Source: Nemertoderma westbladi (taxonomy: Eukaryota > Xenacoelomorpha > Nemertodermatida > Nemertodermatidae). From it: a stretch of DNA of 64,000 nucleotides. The notes beneath the pieces were generated by a model. It saw only the letters and a list, made by a program, of their open reading frames with translations. It made no database searches and was not told the DNA's origin. Location: positions 1 through 64,000 of the forward strand of contig JAUCBJ010000252.1 in the NCBI GenBank assembly GCA_032718475.1. The letters run 5' to 3'. Position 1 is the stretch's first letter. Every line of letters starts with the position of its first letter. Both the position numbers and the translations under genes were made by a program. Shown in pieces: positions 47,401 through 58,786 of the stretch.

Positions 47401-50311
47401 TGCTCTCAAGTTCACTACTTACACCATTCGGTAACTTATTGTTGGTGACTCTTGTTATCTGCTGTCAAGTTTACTTATACCTTTCGGTAACTATTGTTCG
47501 GGACTCTTCCTATCTCCTGTCAAGTTGACTACTTACACAATTCGGTAACTTATTGTTGGTGACTCTTCCTATCTCCTGTCAAGTTGACTACTTACACTTT
47601 TCGGTAACTATTGTTGGGGAATCTTCATATCTGCTGTCAAGTTGACTACTTACACCATTCGGTAACTTATTGTTCGGGACTCATCTTATCTGCGGTCAAT
47701 TTGACTACTTACACCATTCGGAAACTTATTGTTGGTGACTCTTCCTATCTGCTGTCAAGTTGACTATTTACACCTTTCGGTAACTATTGTTGGGGAATCT
47801 TCATATCTGCTGTCAAGTTGACTACTTACACCATTCGGTAACTTATTGTTGGGGAATCTTCTTATCTGCTGTCAAGTTGACTATTTACACCTTTCGGTAA
47901 CTATTGTTGGGGAATCTTCTTATCTGCTGTCAAGTTGACTATTTACACCTTTCGGTAACTTATTGTTGGGGAATCAACTTATCTGCTGTCAAGTTGACTA
48001 CTTACACCATTCGGTAACTTATTGTTGGGGAATCTTCTTATCTGCTGTCAAGTTGACTATTTACACCTTTCGGTAACTATTGTTGGGGAATCTTCATATC
48101 TGCTGTCAAGTTGACTACTTACACCATTCGGTAACTTATTGTTGGGGAATCTTCTTATCTGCTGTCAAGTTGACTATTTACACCTTTCGGTAACTTATTG
48201 TTGGTGACTCTTCCTATCTGCTGTCAAGTTGACTATTTACACCTTTCGGTAACTATTGTTGGGGAATCTTCATATCTGCTGTCAAGTTGACTACTTACAC
48301 CATTCGGTAACTTATTGTTGGGGAATCTTCTTATCTGCTGTCAAGTTGACTATTTACACCTTTCGGTAACTATTGTTGGGGAATCTTCTTATCTGCTGTC
48401 AAGTTGACTATTTACACCTTTCGGTAACTTATTGTTGGGGAATCAACTTATCTGCTGTCAAGTTGACTACTTACACCATTCGGTAACTTATTGTTGGTGA
48501 CTCTTCCTATCTGCTGTCAAGTTGACTATTTACACCTTTCGGTAACTATTGTTGGGGAATCTTCATATCTGCTGTCAAGTTGACTACTTACACCATTCGG
48601 TAACTTATTGTTGGGGAATCTTCTTATCTGCTGTCAAGTTGACTATTTACACCTTTCGGTAACTATTGTTGGGGAATCTTCTTATCTGCTGTCAAGTTGA
48701 CTATTTACACCTTTCGGTAACTTATTGTTGGGGAATCAACTTATCTGCTGTCAAGTTGACTACTTACACCTTTCGGTAACTATTGTCGGGGAATCTTCTT
48801 ATCTGCTGTCAAGTTGATTACTTACACCTTTCGGTAACTTATTGTTGGGGAATCTTCTTATCTGCTGTCAAGTTGACTACTTACACAATTCGGTAACTTA
48901 TTGTTGGTGACTCTTCCTATCTGCTGTCAAGTTTACTTACACCATTCGGTAACTTATTGTTGGTGACTCTTCCTATCTGCTGTCAAGTTGACTACTTACA
49001 CCTTTCGGTAACTTATTGTTAGTGACTCTTCCTATCTGCTGTCAAGTTTACTTACACCTTTCGGTAACTTATTGTTGGTGACTCTTCCTATCTGCTGTCA
49101 AGTTCACTACTTACACCATTCGGTAACTTATTGTTCGGGACTCATCTTATCTGCTGTCAAGTTGACTATTTACACCTTTCGGTAACTATTGTTGGGGAAT
49201 CTTCTTATCTGCTCTCAAGTTCACTACTTACACCATTCGGTAACTTATTGTTGGTGACTCTTGTTATCTGCTGTCAAGTTGACTACTTACACCATTCGGT
49301 AACTTATTGTTGGGGAATCTTCTTTATCTGCTTTCAAGTTGACTACTTACACCATTCGGTAACTTATTGTTGGTGACTCTTGTTATCTGCTGTCAAGTTG
49401 ACTACTTACACCATTCGGTAACTTATTGTTGGGGAATCTTCTTTATCTGCTTTCAAGTTGACTACTTACACAATTCGGTAACTTATTGTTAGTGACTCTT
49501 CCTATCTCCTGTCAAGTTGACTACTTACACCATTCGGTAACTTATTGTTGGGGAATCTTCTTTATCTGCTTTCAAGTTGACTACTTACACAATTCGGTAA
49601 CTTATTGTTGGTGACTCTTCCTATCTCCTGTCAAGTTCACTACTTACGCCTTTCGGTAACTTATTGTTGGGGAATCTTCTTTATCTGCTTTCAAGTTGAC
49701 TACTTACACAATTCGGTAACTTATTGTTGGTGACTCTTCTTATCTGCTGTCAAGTTTACTTACACCTTTCGGTAACTTATTGTTGGTGACTCTTCCTATC
49801 TGCTGTCAAGTTCACTACTTACACCATTCGGTAACGTATTGTTCGGGACTCATCTTATCTGCTGTCAAGTTGACTATTTACACCTTTCGGTAACTATTGT
49901 TGGGGAATCTTCTTATCTGCTCTCAAGTTCACTACTTACACCATTCGGTAACTTATTGTTGGTGACTCTTGTTATCTGCTGTCAAGTTGACTACTTACAC
50001 CATTCGGTAACTTATTGTTGGGGAATCTTCTTTATCTGCTTTCAAGTTGACTACTTACACAATTCGGTAACTTATTGTTAGTGACTCTTCCTATCTCCTG
50101 TCAAGTTGACTACTTACACCATTCGGTAACTTATTGTTGGGGAATCTTCTTTATCTGCTTTCAAGTTGACTACTTACACAATTCGGTAACTTATTGTTGG
50201 TGACTCTTCCTATCTCCTGTCAAGTTCACTACTTTCGCCTTTTGGTAACTTATTGTTGGGGAATCTTCTTATCTGCGGTCAAGTTGACTACTTACACAAT
50301 TCGGTAACTTA
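38467..50311. repeat. 59-bp satellite array, ~200 units, nested higher-order structure
   Basis: The unit begins ttggtgactcttcctatctg and ends ttcggtaacttattg (59 bases); a common 56-base variant lacks three bases at caagttgac. Variants of the first part (ttcgggactcatct, ttggggaatcttct, ttggtaactcttct) alternate. Large blocks are duplicated: 39780-41278 recurs at +1472; 41880-45250 recurs at +3636, with one unit lost; 49030-49540 recurs at +708. All units run in the same direction. ORFs here are artefacts. Confidence 0.97.
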
Positions 50312-50814
50312 TATAATATACTTAATACTTAAAAGTAACTGGTATACTTAATAGTTTAGATTGTGTAGTTTATGTTGTTTTGTGTTGTTGTACTTGTTAA
50401 GTAGCCTATACTGAAGAAGTGCGCATAGAATTAGCTTTTGGCAATATTGATAGGGGGACTTCATTATAAATAACCTGAGAAGCCAGGAAGCTGGCTATAA
50501 GAAGACCGTGTAGAAGACAAACAAAACCTATTAAAGCAATTAGCTTTATAATGAATTAGCTAGAACGTGCAAGTGAAATTGAAAGTGAAAGTTTTTTGTC
50601 GAAAGATTTACTTTTTTGTCCAAAATGATTGGTTGGTAGCTAAAACCAATATTACGCTATGACGTTACGGTTTACGGAAAAAATATACAGTAAAATTACG
50701 TTACGGTATTGAAAAAGCTATTACATTAAGGCTTACGTTACGGAAAAATATTGAACTACGGTATTCCTGAAAAGATACCGTAACTTAACGTAATAACATC
50801 CTTGTTTATTTTTT
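50312..50814. other. Unassigned sequence with ttacggta-rich stretch
   Basis: At 50660-50800 short tracts such as acgttacggta and taccgtaac repeat in both orientations. No gene seen. Confidence 0.35.
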
Positions 50815-51765
50815 GAAAATAAATTTCATACTCTGTAAGACGGTTAGTTTATACTTTTGGAAAATAAATTTCGTAGTTAAACACTTATAAAATACTTCTG
50901 ATTTGCTAATCACCAACCGAAATATAATTTGTCATGATGCATAAACATAATATCCTCTTCCTTCAAACTAAATAATGACACCCACCAACTTCAACACAAA
51001 ATCGCCCTTAACATTCTAAACATTTCTTCCAGTTATTGGTCCTCCAACCAACATTAATTGGAAAGTAGTTAACCAATTATGTGCGAGTTTTAACCTCAGA
51101 GAGAATATAATATTTCTATGTAGATCAAGTTAGAAAGTTTATTGTTCATTGTGTGATTTTGTGTAGTTTAAATTTGGGTTATAGTCACATGTGTTGTACT
51201 TGCCCCACAGATGAAGATTGAAAAGTAAGTAGTTGTAGGGAGTTAATTCCTGGTTTTACTGTTTCAGAAGTTAAAATGATGTTGAACTCAATTTACTCAT
51301 CCTAAAGTAATCTTTGTCAGTCCAGTAGGATAGGAATTATTTTTCTATAGAACTGAATATTAAATAATTATAATACTTATATATTCCTTATTGTTGTATC
51401 TCTATTTTGTTGAATTGTTTTCTACATTCATCATTAATAATTGTATTATCCCAAAATATTATCTCAACCTGAAAGATTAACACGTTACAAATTTCATACC
51501 AAATCATTATGGCTCTACTCTCCCAACTCATCCGAACTATTTTACAAGCTGCGATCACTTTCTACACAGTCAACCAGTTCCACCCCCAATGTGTTCATGG
51601 TAACAAAATCCATTGTCACAGAGAAATTACATATGGGGAAGGTCGCTATGGGTTTAGAGCGCACCATAAGTTGGTGAACCACGACATTAAAACAATCAAT
51701 AAACAAGTTTCAAGAATCAATTATGCTGGACTGTGTTCAAGGTATGCTGCACCTATATTATAATA
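50815..51765 (+). repeat. Segmental duplication, right copy
   Basis: See the left copy at 34490-36104. Here the ORF-bearing block follows the first blocks after only about 280 bases, and homology ends at 51765 right after the ORF. Confidence 0.9.
51509..51763 (+). CDS. Hypothetical 85-codon ORF or exon, right copy
   Basis: Nearly identical to 35849-36103. It carries Ile for Val in NKIHCH and Tyr for Cys in INYAGL. The loss of one cysteine argues against strict constraint in one of the two copies. The flanking 5' sequence with cacgttacaaatttcatacc is also conserved. Confidence 0.35.
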   Translation: MALLSQLIRTILQAAITFYTVNQFHPQCVHGNKIHCHREITYGEGRYGFRAHHKLVNHDIKTINKQVSRINYAGLCSRYAAPIL

Positions 51766-54066
51766 ATAAAAAAATCATTATTTATTGAAATTATTATCAT
51801 TAAAATAAATCATGTTTCAGACATATTTAAAGTCGTTTTCTATATGGGTATATTTGATAACTATTAATTCATCCAAATATTTAATGTTTCTGGTTGACGT
51901 AAGCATGATTAATATACTTTCAGGTATACTCTGGGGGTGGAGAATCTGTTGGGGGTGTAGAGGGTCTTCTTGCCACGAGTTATAAAAATATAAATGTTAC
52001 CGTATGCGCATTTCACCCGTTGCGGGCGTCCTCAGCGGTTCATTATTATATTATATACATTAAAAATTTCAATTTAAATAAAATGGTAGGACAAGGACTA
52101 CAGACATAATCTAAGAACATGTACACATGAAAGGGTGGTGCTGCAGCACAGTAGAAACAGATTAATGATAGGTTATTTAATATGTATTTATATGAATTAT
52201 AATTAGTATTTATTATGTACATGTAGTACCACAGTGGTAAATTCAGGCGAAGAGATAAACACTACCTAGTGTATGCATGGGGGTGAGGGGGGGGGGGGGG
52301 GGGGGTGGGGGTGTTATGTTAAGAGTTCTCCGGTGTCCTTCGGTTGTAAACCGAAGGGGGTATTAGTGTATACTACACTAGGGCTGTAGGGTGGCAGTCT
52401 GCAGGTTATTGTTGTTAGGTCGCTACCGGTATCAAGGATGCGGGCTGAAACAAGGGGGCTAACGCAAACATACAGTAGGCCAATACAACCAAAGGGTAGA
52501 GGATCTTACCGCACATAAGTGGGGGTGCGAAGGGGGGGGGGGGTGGGGGTGGGGGGTAGGGGGGGGGGGGGGTGCGGGTTGCAAATAGGTATGGAGTAGT
52601 TATAAACATATCGTTTAAACACTAAATATATTGGTTCAAATACTAAAAATACTATAGTTCAAATACTAAAAATACTATCGTTCAAATACTAAATATACAG
52701 CCAGATACTAATGTTGGTGAGTGCAATCGAAATAATTAAAGTACTAGAAAAGAGTTAGCACTAAATGAAGATATTGTTTGAGAGTAGGGTGCACCAAAAT
52801 AAATATTAGGTATAGAATGGGAATGAGCGCGATAAGGTTTCTGGCTGAAAAATCGGCATAACCTACAGTACAGTCTCTATCTCATTCTAGATACCGTTTC
52901 TCAAACTGGGTACCTTTTCTCTTACCTCACTCTTACTAACTCAAACCTGTCTGGTTTACTCAAACCCAACTCAAACTCGCGTAACCCCCACTGTGCAGTG
53001 TGCACTGGCACTGTGTAGCATTCATACAACAAGCTGTCTGTGTTTAATGGCCCACTCGCTTCTGTTATACTCTGCCTTCTGGTACTTGATGGTCTCCTGC
53101 TGTTATAACATTATTTAACTTGATTTGTTTGTGTGTAATTAACTCCGGTAGACAGCGAGAATTAACTTGCAGACTCAGTGACTCAATTTATTATTTTAAT
53201 TTTCAGAATAAAAAAATTATATGCTAAATTATTAAACTGAAGATTTATTAATTTTTTATTACATTTATTAAGTATGTATGACTCATAACATATTAACGTT
53301 ATTTTACATTAAAATATAACCAACCAATTTTATAACTTTATTTTAATGTCGCGTTTATTTCGCTAATGTTTCTAATGTTTAACTTTAATGTGTTACTACT
53401 GTAATGTTTAATTCTCTATTACATCGTCAACACAATTATTCGCAATACATCCGGGTGTGGGTATACCGGGCAAAGGGGCCAGAGGAAACCTCTGTAATTA
53501 TAGACAGGGTCATGTTTATGGGAGGGGGGGGGGGGGGGGGGGGGGGTCCCATATGTACTAATAATTCTTAATTAACTATTATACTTTTAAAATGATATGT
53601 CTTGTAAGGCACCAATTGACATCAAACAGACAACAGAGCACCAATTTCCCCCAACAATATTCCTAGAATTAAAACGTTCTCTACAAACAGACCGAGACAG
53701 TGTGGTTTAGTTAACAACGTACATTTAGTAAAGCCCGCAAAGGAACTGCGTGATTGACATGTCTTTTATGAGACACACTGCAAGCCGGCAGGGCCCAGCT
53801 TATATATTTCCTATATAGGGACTGTATGTGTGAGGTGGTCCATAGAAGGACAATATAAATAAACTAACAATTATAAAGTAAGAATTAGGTTGTAAAAGAA
53901 CGATAGCCCCATAGGTTGAATATAAGTAGGTTTGAAATCTGGCTAAAATACTTACGTATGTAAAATTATTATTGGTGAGTACAACTATTAAAATTACTAA
54001 GAGAAATATTACACACCAAAAAGGTTCAAAAAATCTAACGGGGGTTTATTGTACTAAAATGAACAT
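51766..54066. other. Unassigned AT-rich sequence with poly-G tracts
   Basis: G runs at 52287-52305, 52531-52571 (interrupted) and 53524-53546. A short tandem of ttcaaatactaaaaatact occurs at 52635-52695. No coding similarity recognised. Confidence 0.4.
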
Positions 54067-54361
54067 TTAAATATACAATGTGAATAAGACAATATGATAA
54101 TGCTCTCCATAGCGAAAAATATCAACCGGCCCTATTGGGGCTCGAACTTGTACTTTCCTTTGAGTGATTAGTTGGCCTAAATATGATCTCCCACTCCACA
54201 GTGAAATATTCATCCGGTCTGGTAGCTCAGTACACTCACCCGGCTGATGATAACCAGAAGTTTGAAACCTAGGTACCGGGTTTGAGCCCCAATAGGGCCG
54301 GTTGATATTTTTCGCTATGGAGAGCATTATCATATTATCTTATTCACATTGTATATTTAAT
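54067..54361. repeat. Foldback of two tRNA-derived SINE-like copies
   Basis: Arm 54067-54147 is nearly the reverse complement of 54280-54361. The right, + strand copy begins at about 54215 with an A-box-like tggtagctcagtaca and has a B-box-like gggtttgagcccc at 54278, followed by a conserved tail. The left, - strand copy has gttcgagcccc, a better B box, and the same tail, but no A box. This is the pattern of a tRNA-derived SINE inserted head to head. It is too degenerate to be a working tRNA gene. Confidence 0.6.
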
Positions 54362-54799
54362 ACACCGCGTCACTCACCCCACAACAATTCACTTATTATT
54401 AAAAATGAACATTTGTAATGCACTGAAATATCATAAGGTGGATAATTGAAATGGGCGTGCTAAAGCTGCCGGCTGTAGACTAGGTGTTGGCGGGTTTGTT
54501 AAGATAGTTTGGCTGCCGGAAAGATACAGTAGAGAGTAGAGAGGTTTGGTAAATTTACCGCAGACAGAGTTCAATTGCTGAAAAAATAATTCTCGTTAAA
54601 ATATAGGTGAGTGTGTTAAACAATAGTATATCAGCTGGCGGAAACATACAGTATAGGGGCTTGGCTGACTCACCCTGATACACAGCTACTGTAAGTGCGA
54701 ACAATGTGTCAGCGGGTTCGAGGAAATTAATTAATTAGAATAAAATAACGAAATTAAATGTATAAATTTGGATATCGGAAAACGATAGGGATGGGGGGG
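54362..54799. other. Unassigned sequence
   Basis: AT-rich; a 13-base G run lies at 54793-54805. It may contain the distal 3' UTR of the neighbouring Penelope-like element. No other feature seen. Confidence 0.35.
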
Positions 54800-54894
54800 G
54801 GGGGGTACTGGCTTAAGTCGAAAAATGTGAAAGCGTAACACCAAAAAAGAAAAATTGATAAACAAAAAAAGAGTCTATACAGGAATAGTTAGAG

Positions 54895-55831
54895 TTACAT
54901 TGCTGGTGTGATTTTATTGAGGGGAGGACGGTGGAGGTTAATCAGAACGGACTCGGAATTAATTAGGTGGTTGTGGTTACAGAATTGTTTGAAACAGGTG
55001 ATGTGGATGTCTTGCAGGGGGCAGTCGGTAAAGTGTTGTAAAAGGAGTACTTCGGGGTCAGTTGTGACGATACCTTTCCTAGCATCGCGAATTGCGGCCC
55101 GGTGATCATTAAGTCTCTTATGTAGAAATTGTTCGGTCTGGCCTAAATTCATACCACTGCTTGGGATGAGATTTAAACGCAATAAAATAAAGAATATTAT
55201 GGGATTTACAATTAAAATGACCGGTAATGCGTTCGCCCCATGGGGTAGTTGGGGGATCAGTTATTGCTTTGCAGCATAGGCATCGGGAGATGTGGCAGGG
55301 TTGGTTACCAGTGTTACGTTGGGGTTGCTTTTTGCGGATGAGGATTTGTCCGAGGTTCGGCAGGTTGCAGGGAACTGTGATAACGTGGATAAGATTTTCA
55401 TTTTTTGTGTCAAGTAATGGTGGCAGAAAGCATTTTGATGAAATGGGGTGTGGTCGCGAGGTATATCGGCAGGTGTGTTTGTGATTGGGGGAGGGTGGTG
55501 GGGGAGTTGCAGGGTAGTCGGGGGTCGGGTTTCCATGCGTAGAGTCCTAACAGGAAGTTGAGGGGGTAACCTCTGTGTTTGCAAAGCTCCAAATATGCGT
55601 GTCTGGCGATGTTGAAGTGGTGGTTGTTGTTGGTAAAACGGCGATATCTTAGGATTTCGGCTTTAACTCCTGCTGAGAGTGCGGGTTTGTAGTGAGAACT
55701 GGAATATAAAATAGGAAGTTTATTGGAAGTTGGTTTCTTAAAGAGTTTCGTTAGGAGGGTGTTGTTGTGATGGTAAATGGTGATATCCAGGTAGTTCATT
55801 CGGGTGTTGGAAAATTCGGTGGTGAATTGTA
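54895..55831 (-). pseudogene. Penelope-like C-terminal part with GIY-YIG nuclease
   Basis: The frame 55799-55410 continues MNYLDITIYH into KKPTSNKLPILYSSSHYKPA and the thumb-like region. After frame shifts, a - strand frame near 55300 gives QPCHISRCLCCKAI, the cysteine motif that precedes the nuclease, and FNCKSHNILYFI. Next, 55182-54895 reads MNLGQTEQFLHKRLNDHRAA and ESVLINLHRPPLN. G-x-T, R, H and E are at the places expected for a GIY-YIG endonuclease, with the final Glu kept. It ends at 54895. Confidence 0.75.
55703..55831. repeat. 129-bp target-site duplication, left copy
   Basis: Matches 57408-57536 over 129 bases with three substitutions. Both copies are Penelope-like coding sequence. 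The LINE 55832-57407 lies exactly between them. Confidence 0.85.
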
Positions 55832-57407
55832 CTACTACTAGGTCGAGCGAACTCGGACAGTGGAAATGAGATCCTTCCAGGCTTCCCGATTCTCCATAGT
55901 TGTCGCAATTTCGTTTCTCCCAAATTCAGTATCCCTTTCAAGTTGATCTATATATGTTATGGCCAGTCGTCCACGACTACGCTTTCCATGAGTTGGTTGC
56001 CAGAGAAGTAGATCTGGTATGACCTCGTCTTTACTTCTCCAGCAGTGCCCACTGAATCTTAATCTGCATTCACAGAGGGTGGTTGATACAGGTGGTATTG
56101 TACCATAAAGCTCGGCGTTTGTCATGTGTTGTCTCCAGTTGATGTTTAGGGCTGCCCTTAGTAGTCTTGTGTAGCAACCATCAATTCGTTGTTCAAGTGA
56201 TTTAGTCAGTGTCCAGGTCTCATCCCCGTATACACTTTCCACTGTGTCTCGAAATAACTTAGTCTTCAGGTGCCTGGAGAGATCTGATTTCCAGATGGTA
56301 TCCATTTTTGATAGAGCTACCCAAGCCTTTGCTTTCCGAACTTCTATGTCCTTTTTGCTACTCTCTATCCATGATCCAAGGTACTGGAAGTCATAGACCT
56401 TCCTTAGTTGATTATTATCAATGGTTGTCAAGTTTCCATCAACATTAAAGGTCATGAATTCGGTCTTTGTAGCATTTATATGCAATCCAACCTCCTTAGC
56501 AGCCCTCTCCACTTTATTTAGTAGAAGCTGTGCATCTGCTAGCGTATTAGAGAGCAGGGCGATGTCATCTGCAAAGTCGGTGTCTGTGACTGTAGTTGCC
56601 GGATATCTACTACTTCTGCGTTCTTGAAGTGTGAATCCCAGATCTTCACCCTTTGTGGCCGTCCTCATTGCGTAATCCAGCACAATTACAAATAGTAATG
56701 GTGCTAATGTGTCACCTTGCTGTACGCCAGGCAGGATTGAGAAAAACTCAGTTTCACCATCTGGTGAGAGTACCTGTGCTTCTGTGTCACAATATAACAA
56801 TCCAATGCCAGCAACAATTACTTCTGGTATTCCATAAGCTTTTAGGATTTCAAGCATTTTACCTCTATGGATGGAGTCGAATGCCTTCTTGAAGTCTCAT
56901 GACTGCGGGGAGATTCTTTGACTTAATTCCTTCAATCAGTCTCCGTAGTGAAAGTATCTGAGCTATTGTTGATCTACTTGGTCGAAATCCGTGTTGGCTC
57001 TTACGCAGTAGTTTCTCTATGTGAGGCCCAATCCTATATAGAATCATTTTATTGTATATTTTGGCAGCTACCACAAGCAGACAGATCCAACGATAGTTTG
57101 TTGGTATGCCGAGGTCTCCTTTCTTGGGGAGAGGCTTTAGTTGACCTTTACTCCAAATTGGTGGTGGCTTTTCCCCTTTTAACATCCGGTTGCAAACATT
57201 CAATAATGGTCTGTTTAGCACTCCGGTTTTCCATACCTCCGCTGGGATTTCATCTAATCCACTCGCTTTATTATTGGACATGCTTTTGCTTCTTTGGAGT
57301 TATGCAGGTATGAAGTCCCCTGTTTCTATAGGTAGTGTATTGTCATATATTTTCCTTGTAGGGCTGACCTCGATGTTTGGTGGCTGCCCAAGCAAGTTGC
57401 AATTTGC
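55832..57407 (-). mobile_element. APE-type LINE, 5' truncated, inserted in the Penelope-like element
   Basis: Read on the - strand, it holds the end of the linker (NNKASGLDEIPAEVWK), reverse-transcriptase blocks (QLKPLPKKGDLGIPTNYR, QHGFRPSRSTIAQILSLRRL), a frame break near 56870, then GVQQGDTLAPLLFVIVLDYA, DTDFADDIALLSN (active site FADD), FQYLGSWIESSKKDIEVRKA and the C-terminal HCWRSKDEVIPDLLLWQPTH, ending VRVRST at 55838. The 3' tail is (tag)n. Length is 1576 bases. It is flanked by the 129-base duplication. Confidence 0.92.
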
Positions 57408-58548
57408 AATACAAAATAGGAAGTTTATTGGAAGTTGGTTTTTTAAAGAGTTTCGTTAGGAGGGTGTTGTTGTGATGGTAAATGGTTATATCCAGGTAGT
57501 TCATTCGGGTGTTGGAAAATTCGGTGGTGAATTGTATATCGTTGGAATTGTAGAGTTGCTGGCATGCTGAGTTTAAGATGTAGGTAAGGGTGTCGGTTTG
57601 TTGGGTAGAAAGTTGTTGGTCATAGATTAAAAGACTATCGTCAACTACAGTTCGGAAAAAGGTGTGCGAAAATAATGTGATGTGTAGAGCTCTCCATATG
57701 ACTTTAGATGCGGTTAACACAGCGTAGTCACCACTGTGGTCTCCGCCCATGGGGGCCCCTGCAATTTGTAAATAAAACTTGTGGTCGAACTGAAAGTAAT
57801 TATGAAATAATAGAAATCTAAGTATAAGGCACAGTTGGTGTGGCGTGTAGATGGATCTGTAGGGAAGGGTGGGGTCTTCAGTGAGTGACTCCATAGTTGC
57901 CTGGATACCTATTTCTATACCATCTACAGCGACTAGGGTGCATCCAGAGTGTGCGACATTAGTGGGTAGATCGGGTTTTAACTGGAGGGAACTTTTCAGA
58001 TGGTTGGTGGTGGTATTGACGAGGGGGTTCAAGTAGTAGTGCATGAGCTTGGAAAGCGAAGTAAAAAAGGCGTCAGTATTAGTGATGATGGGGCGATCTT
58101 TGGGAAAGTGTTTTCAATTGGGGTGGGTTACCCAATTATCCTGCGGTTTGTGATCCTTAAGCATAATGAATATGTGTCCGACCGTGAAGGTGTTGGGGAA
58201 CAGGTGGGTTCTAAGTTCTAAATTGGAGACTGCGAGTTCATCAAGAAAGGCCCGACATTTAACCCTGAAACGGGCAGTCGGGTCTTTATTTAAGCATTCG
58301 TAAGTGGAGGTGTCGCTGAAGAGGCGCCGAATTTCGTAGTCTTTGTCGGTAGAATCTAAAACAATATTGTTCCCGGTTTTGTCACCTTTTAGGTAGGTAA
58401 CATCCTTGAGTTTGTGTAACGATAGGAGGGCTTGCTGTTGTAGTTGATCAAGGTTGGGTGGGTGGAACTTGTTGAAATGCTTCAGGTCTATGGTGTTAAT
58501 TTTGAGGTGCATCTCCTGAATGATAACCTCAATGGCTGGGTTGTCCAT
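57343..58548 (-). pseudogene. Penelope-like reverse transcriptase
   Basis: One frame with a single in-frame stop at 58114. The N-terminal part has LKGDKTGNNIVLDSTDKDYE, which is equivalent to the family's K-x-D-K-x-x motif, and FIMLKDHK, which corresponds to the family's PKxHK motif. Then RPIITNTDAFFTSLSK, VAVDGIEIGIQATMESLTED, FYLQIAGAPMGGDHSG, and the active site RTVVDDSLLIYD, then FSNTRMNYLDITIYH. The order and spacing fit the Penelope-like reverse transcriptase, which is related to telomerase. The last 20 or so codons of the open frame are LINE sequence. Confidence 0.85.
57408..57536. repeat. 129-bp target-site duplication, right copy
   Basis: Partner of 55703-55831. Differences are t/c near the start, c/t in ggtttctta and g/t in ggtgata. 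Confidence 0.85.
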
Positions 58549-58786
58549 GCGGGCCGCTATGTATCATGCGTGGTGATGGAACGGGGGGTCAGGGGGCTGA
58601 GGGGGGAGCATAGGGGCTGTGGGGTTTGATGGCGAGACGGGGTTGGATGGTTGCGTAGCGGGGTGCGGGTCTCGGGTGTTGTAGGGTGCGGTGACTCGGG
58701 TAGCGTTGTTGGGAGGTTGGGTGGGCGGATGGTTCTAAGGGCTTTGGTTTTAGAGCGGGTCCGGGATGATGGGGTACTAGTGATTG

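Larger units (their letters stand above)
54800..58785 (-). mobile_element. Penelope-like element with GIY-YIG domain, split by a LINE
   Basis: On the - strand: a Pro/Ser/Thr-rich N-terminal part (58780-58557), N-terminal and reverse-transcriptase domains (58548-57537), then after the LINE the rest of the reverse transcriptase and linker (55831-55400), a Cys motif and a GIY-YIG endonuclease (55400-54895). The order matches Penelope-like elements. An in-frame TGA at 58114 and several frameshifts in the C-terminal part show decay. Its upstream edge abuts the transposase remnant at 58787. Confidence 0.85.

Noticed and set aside
38467-50311. CRISPR-like array of 59-base units
   Set aside because: There are no unique spacers between constant repeats; the whole unit is tandem with variants, the context is eukaryotic and no cas genes are present.
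54215-54300. A functional tRNA gene
   Set aside because: A- and B-box-like sequences are present, but the acceptor and T stems do not pair well in the standard register and no clear anticodon arm can be drawn. The conserved tail after it fits a SINE better.
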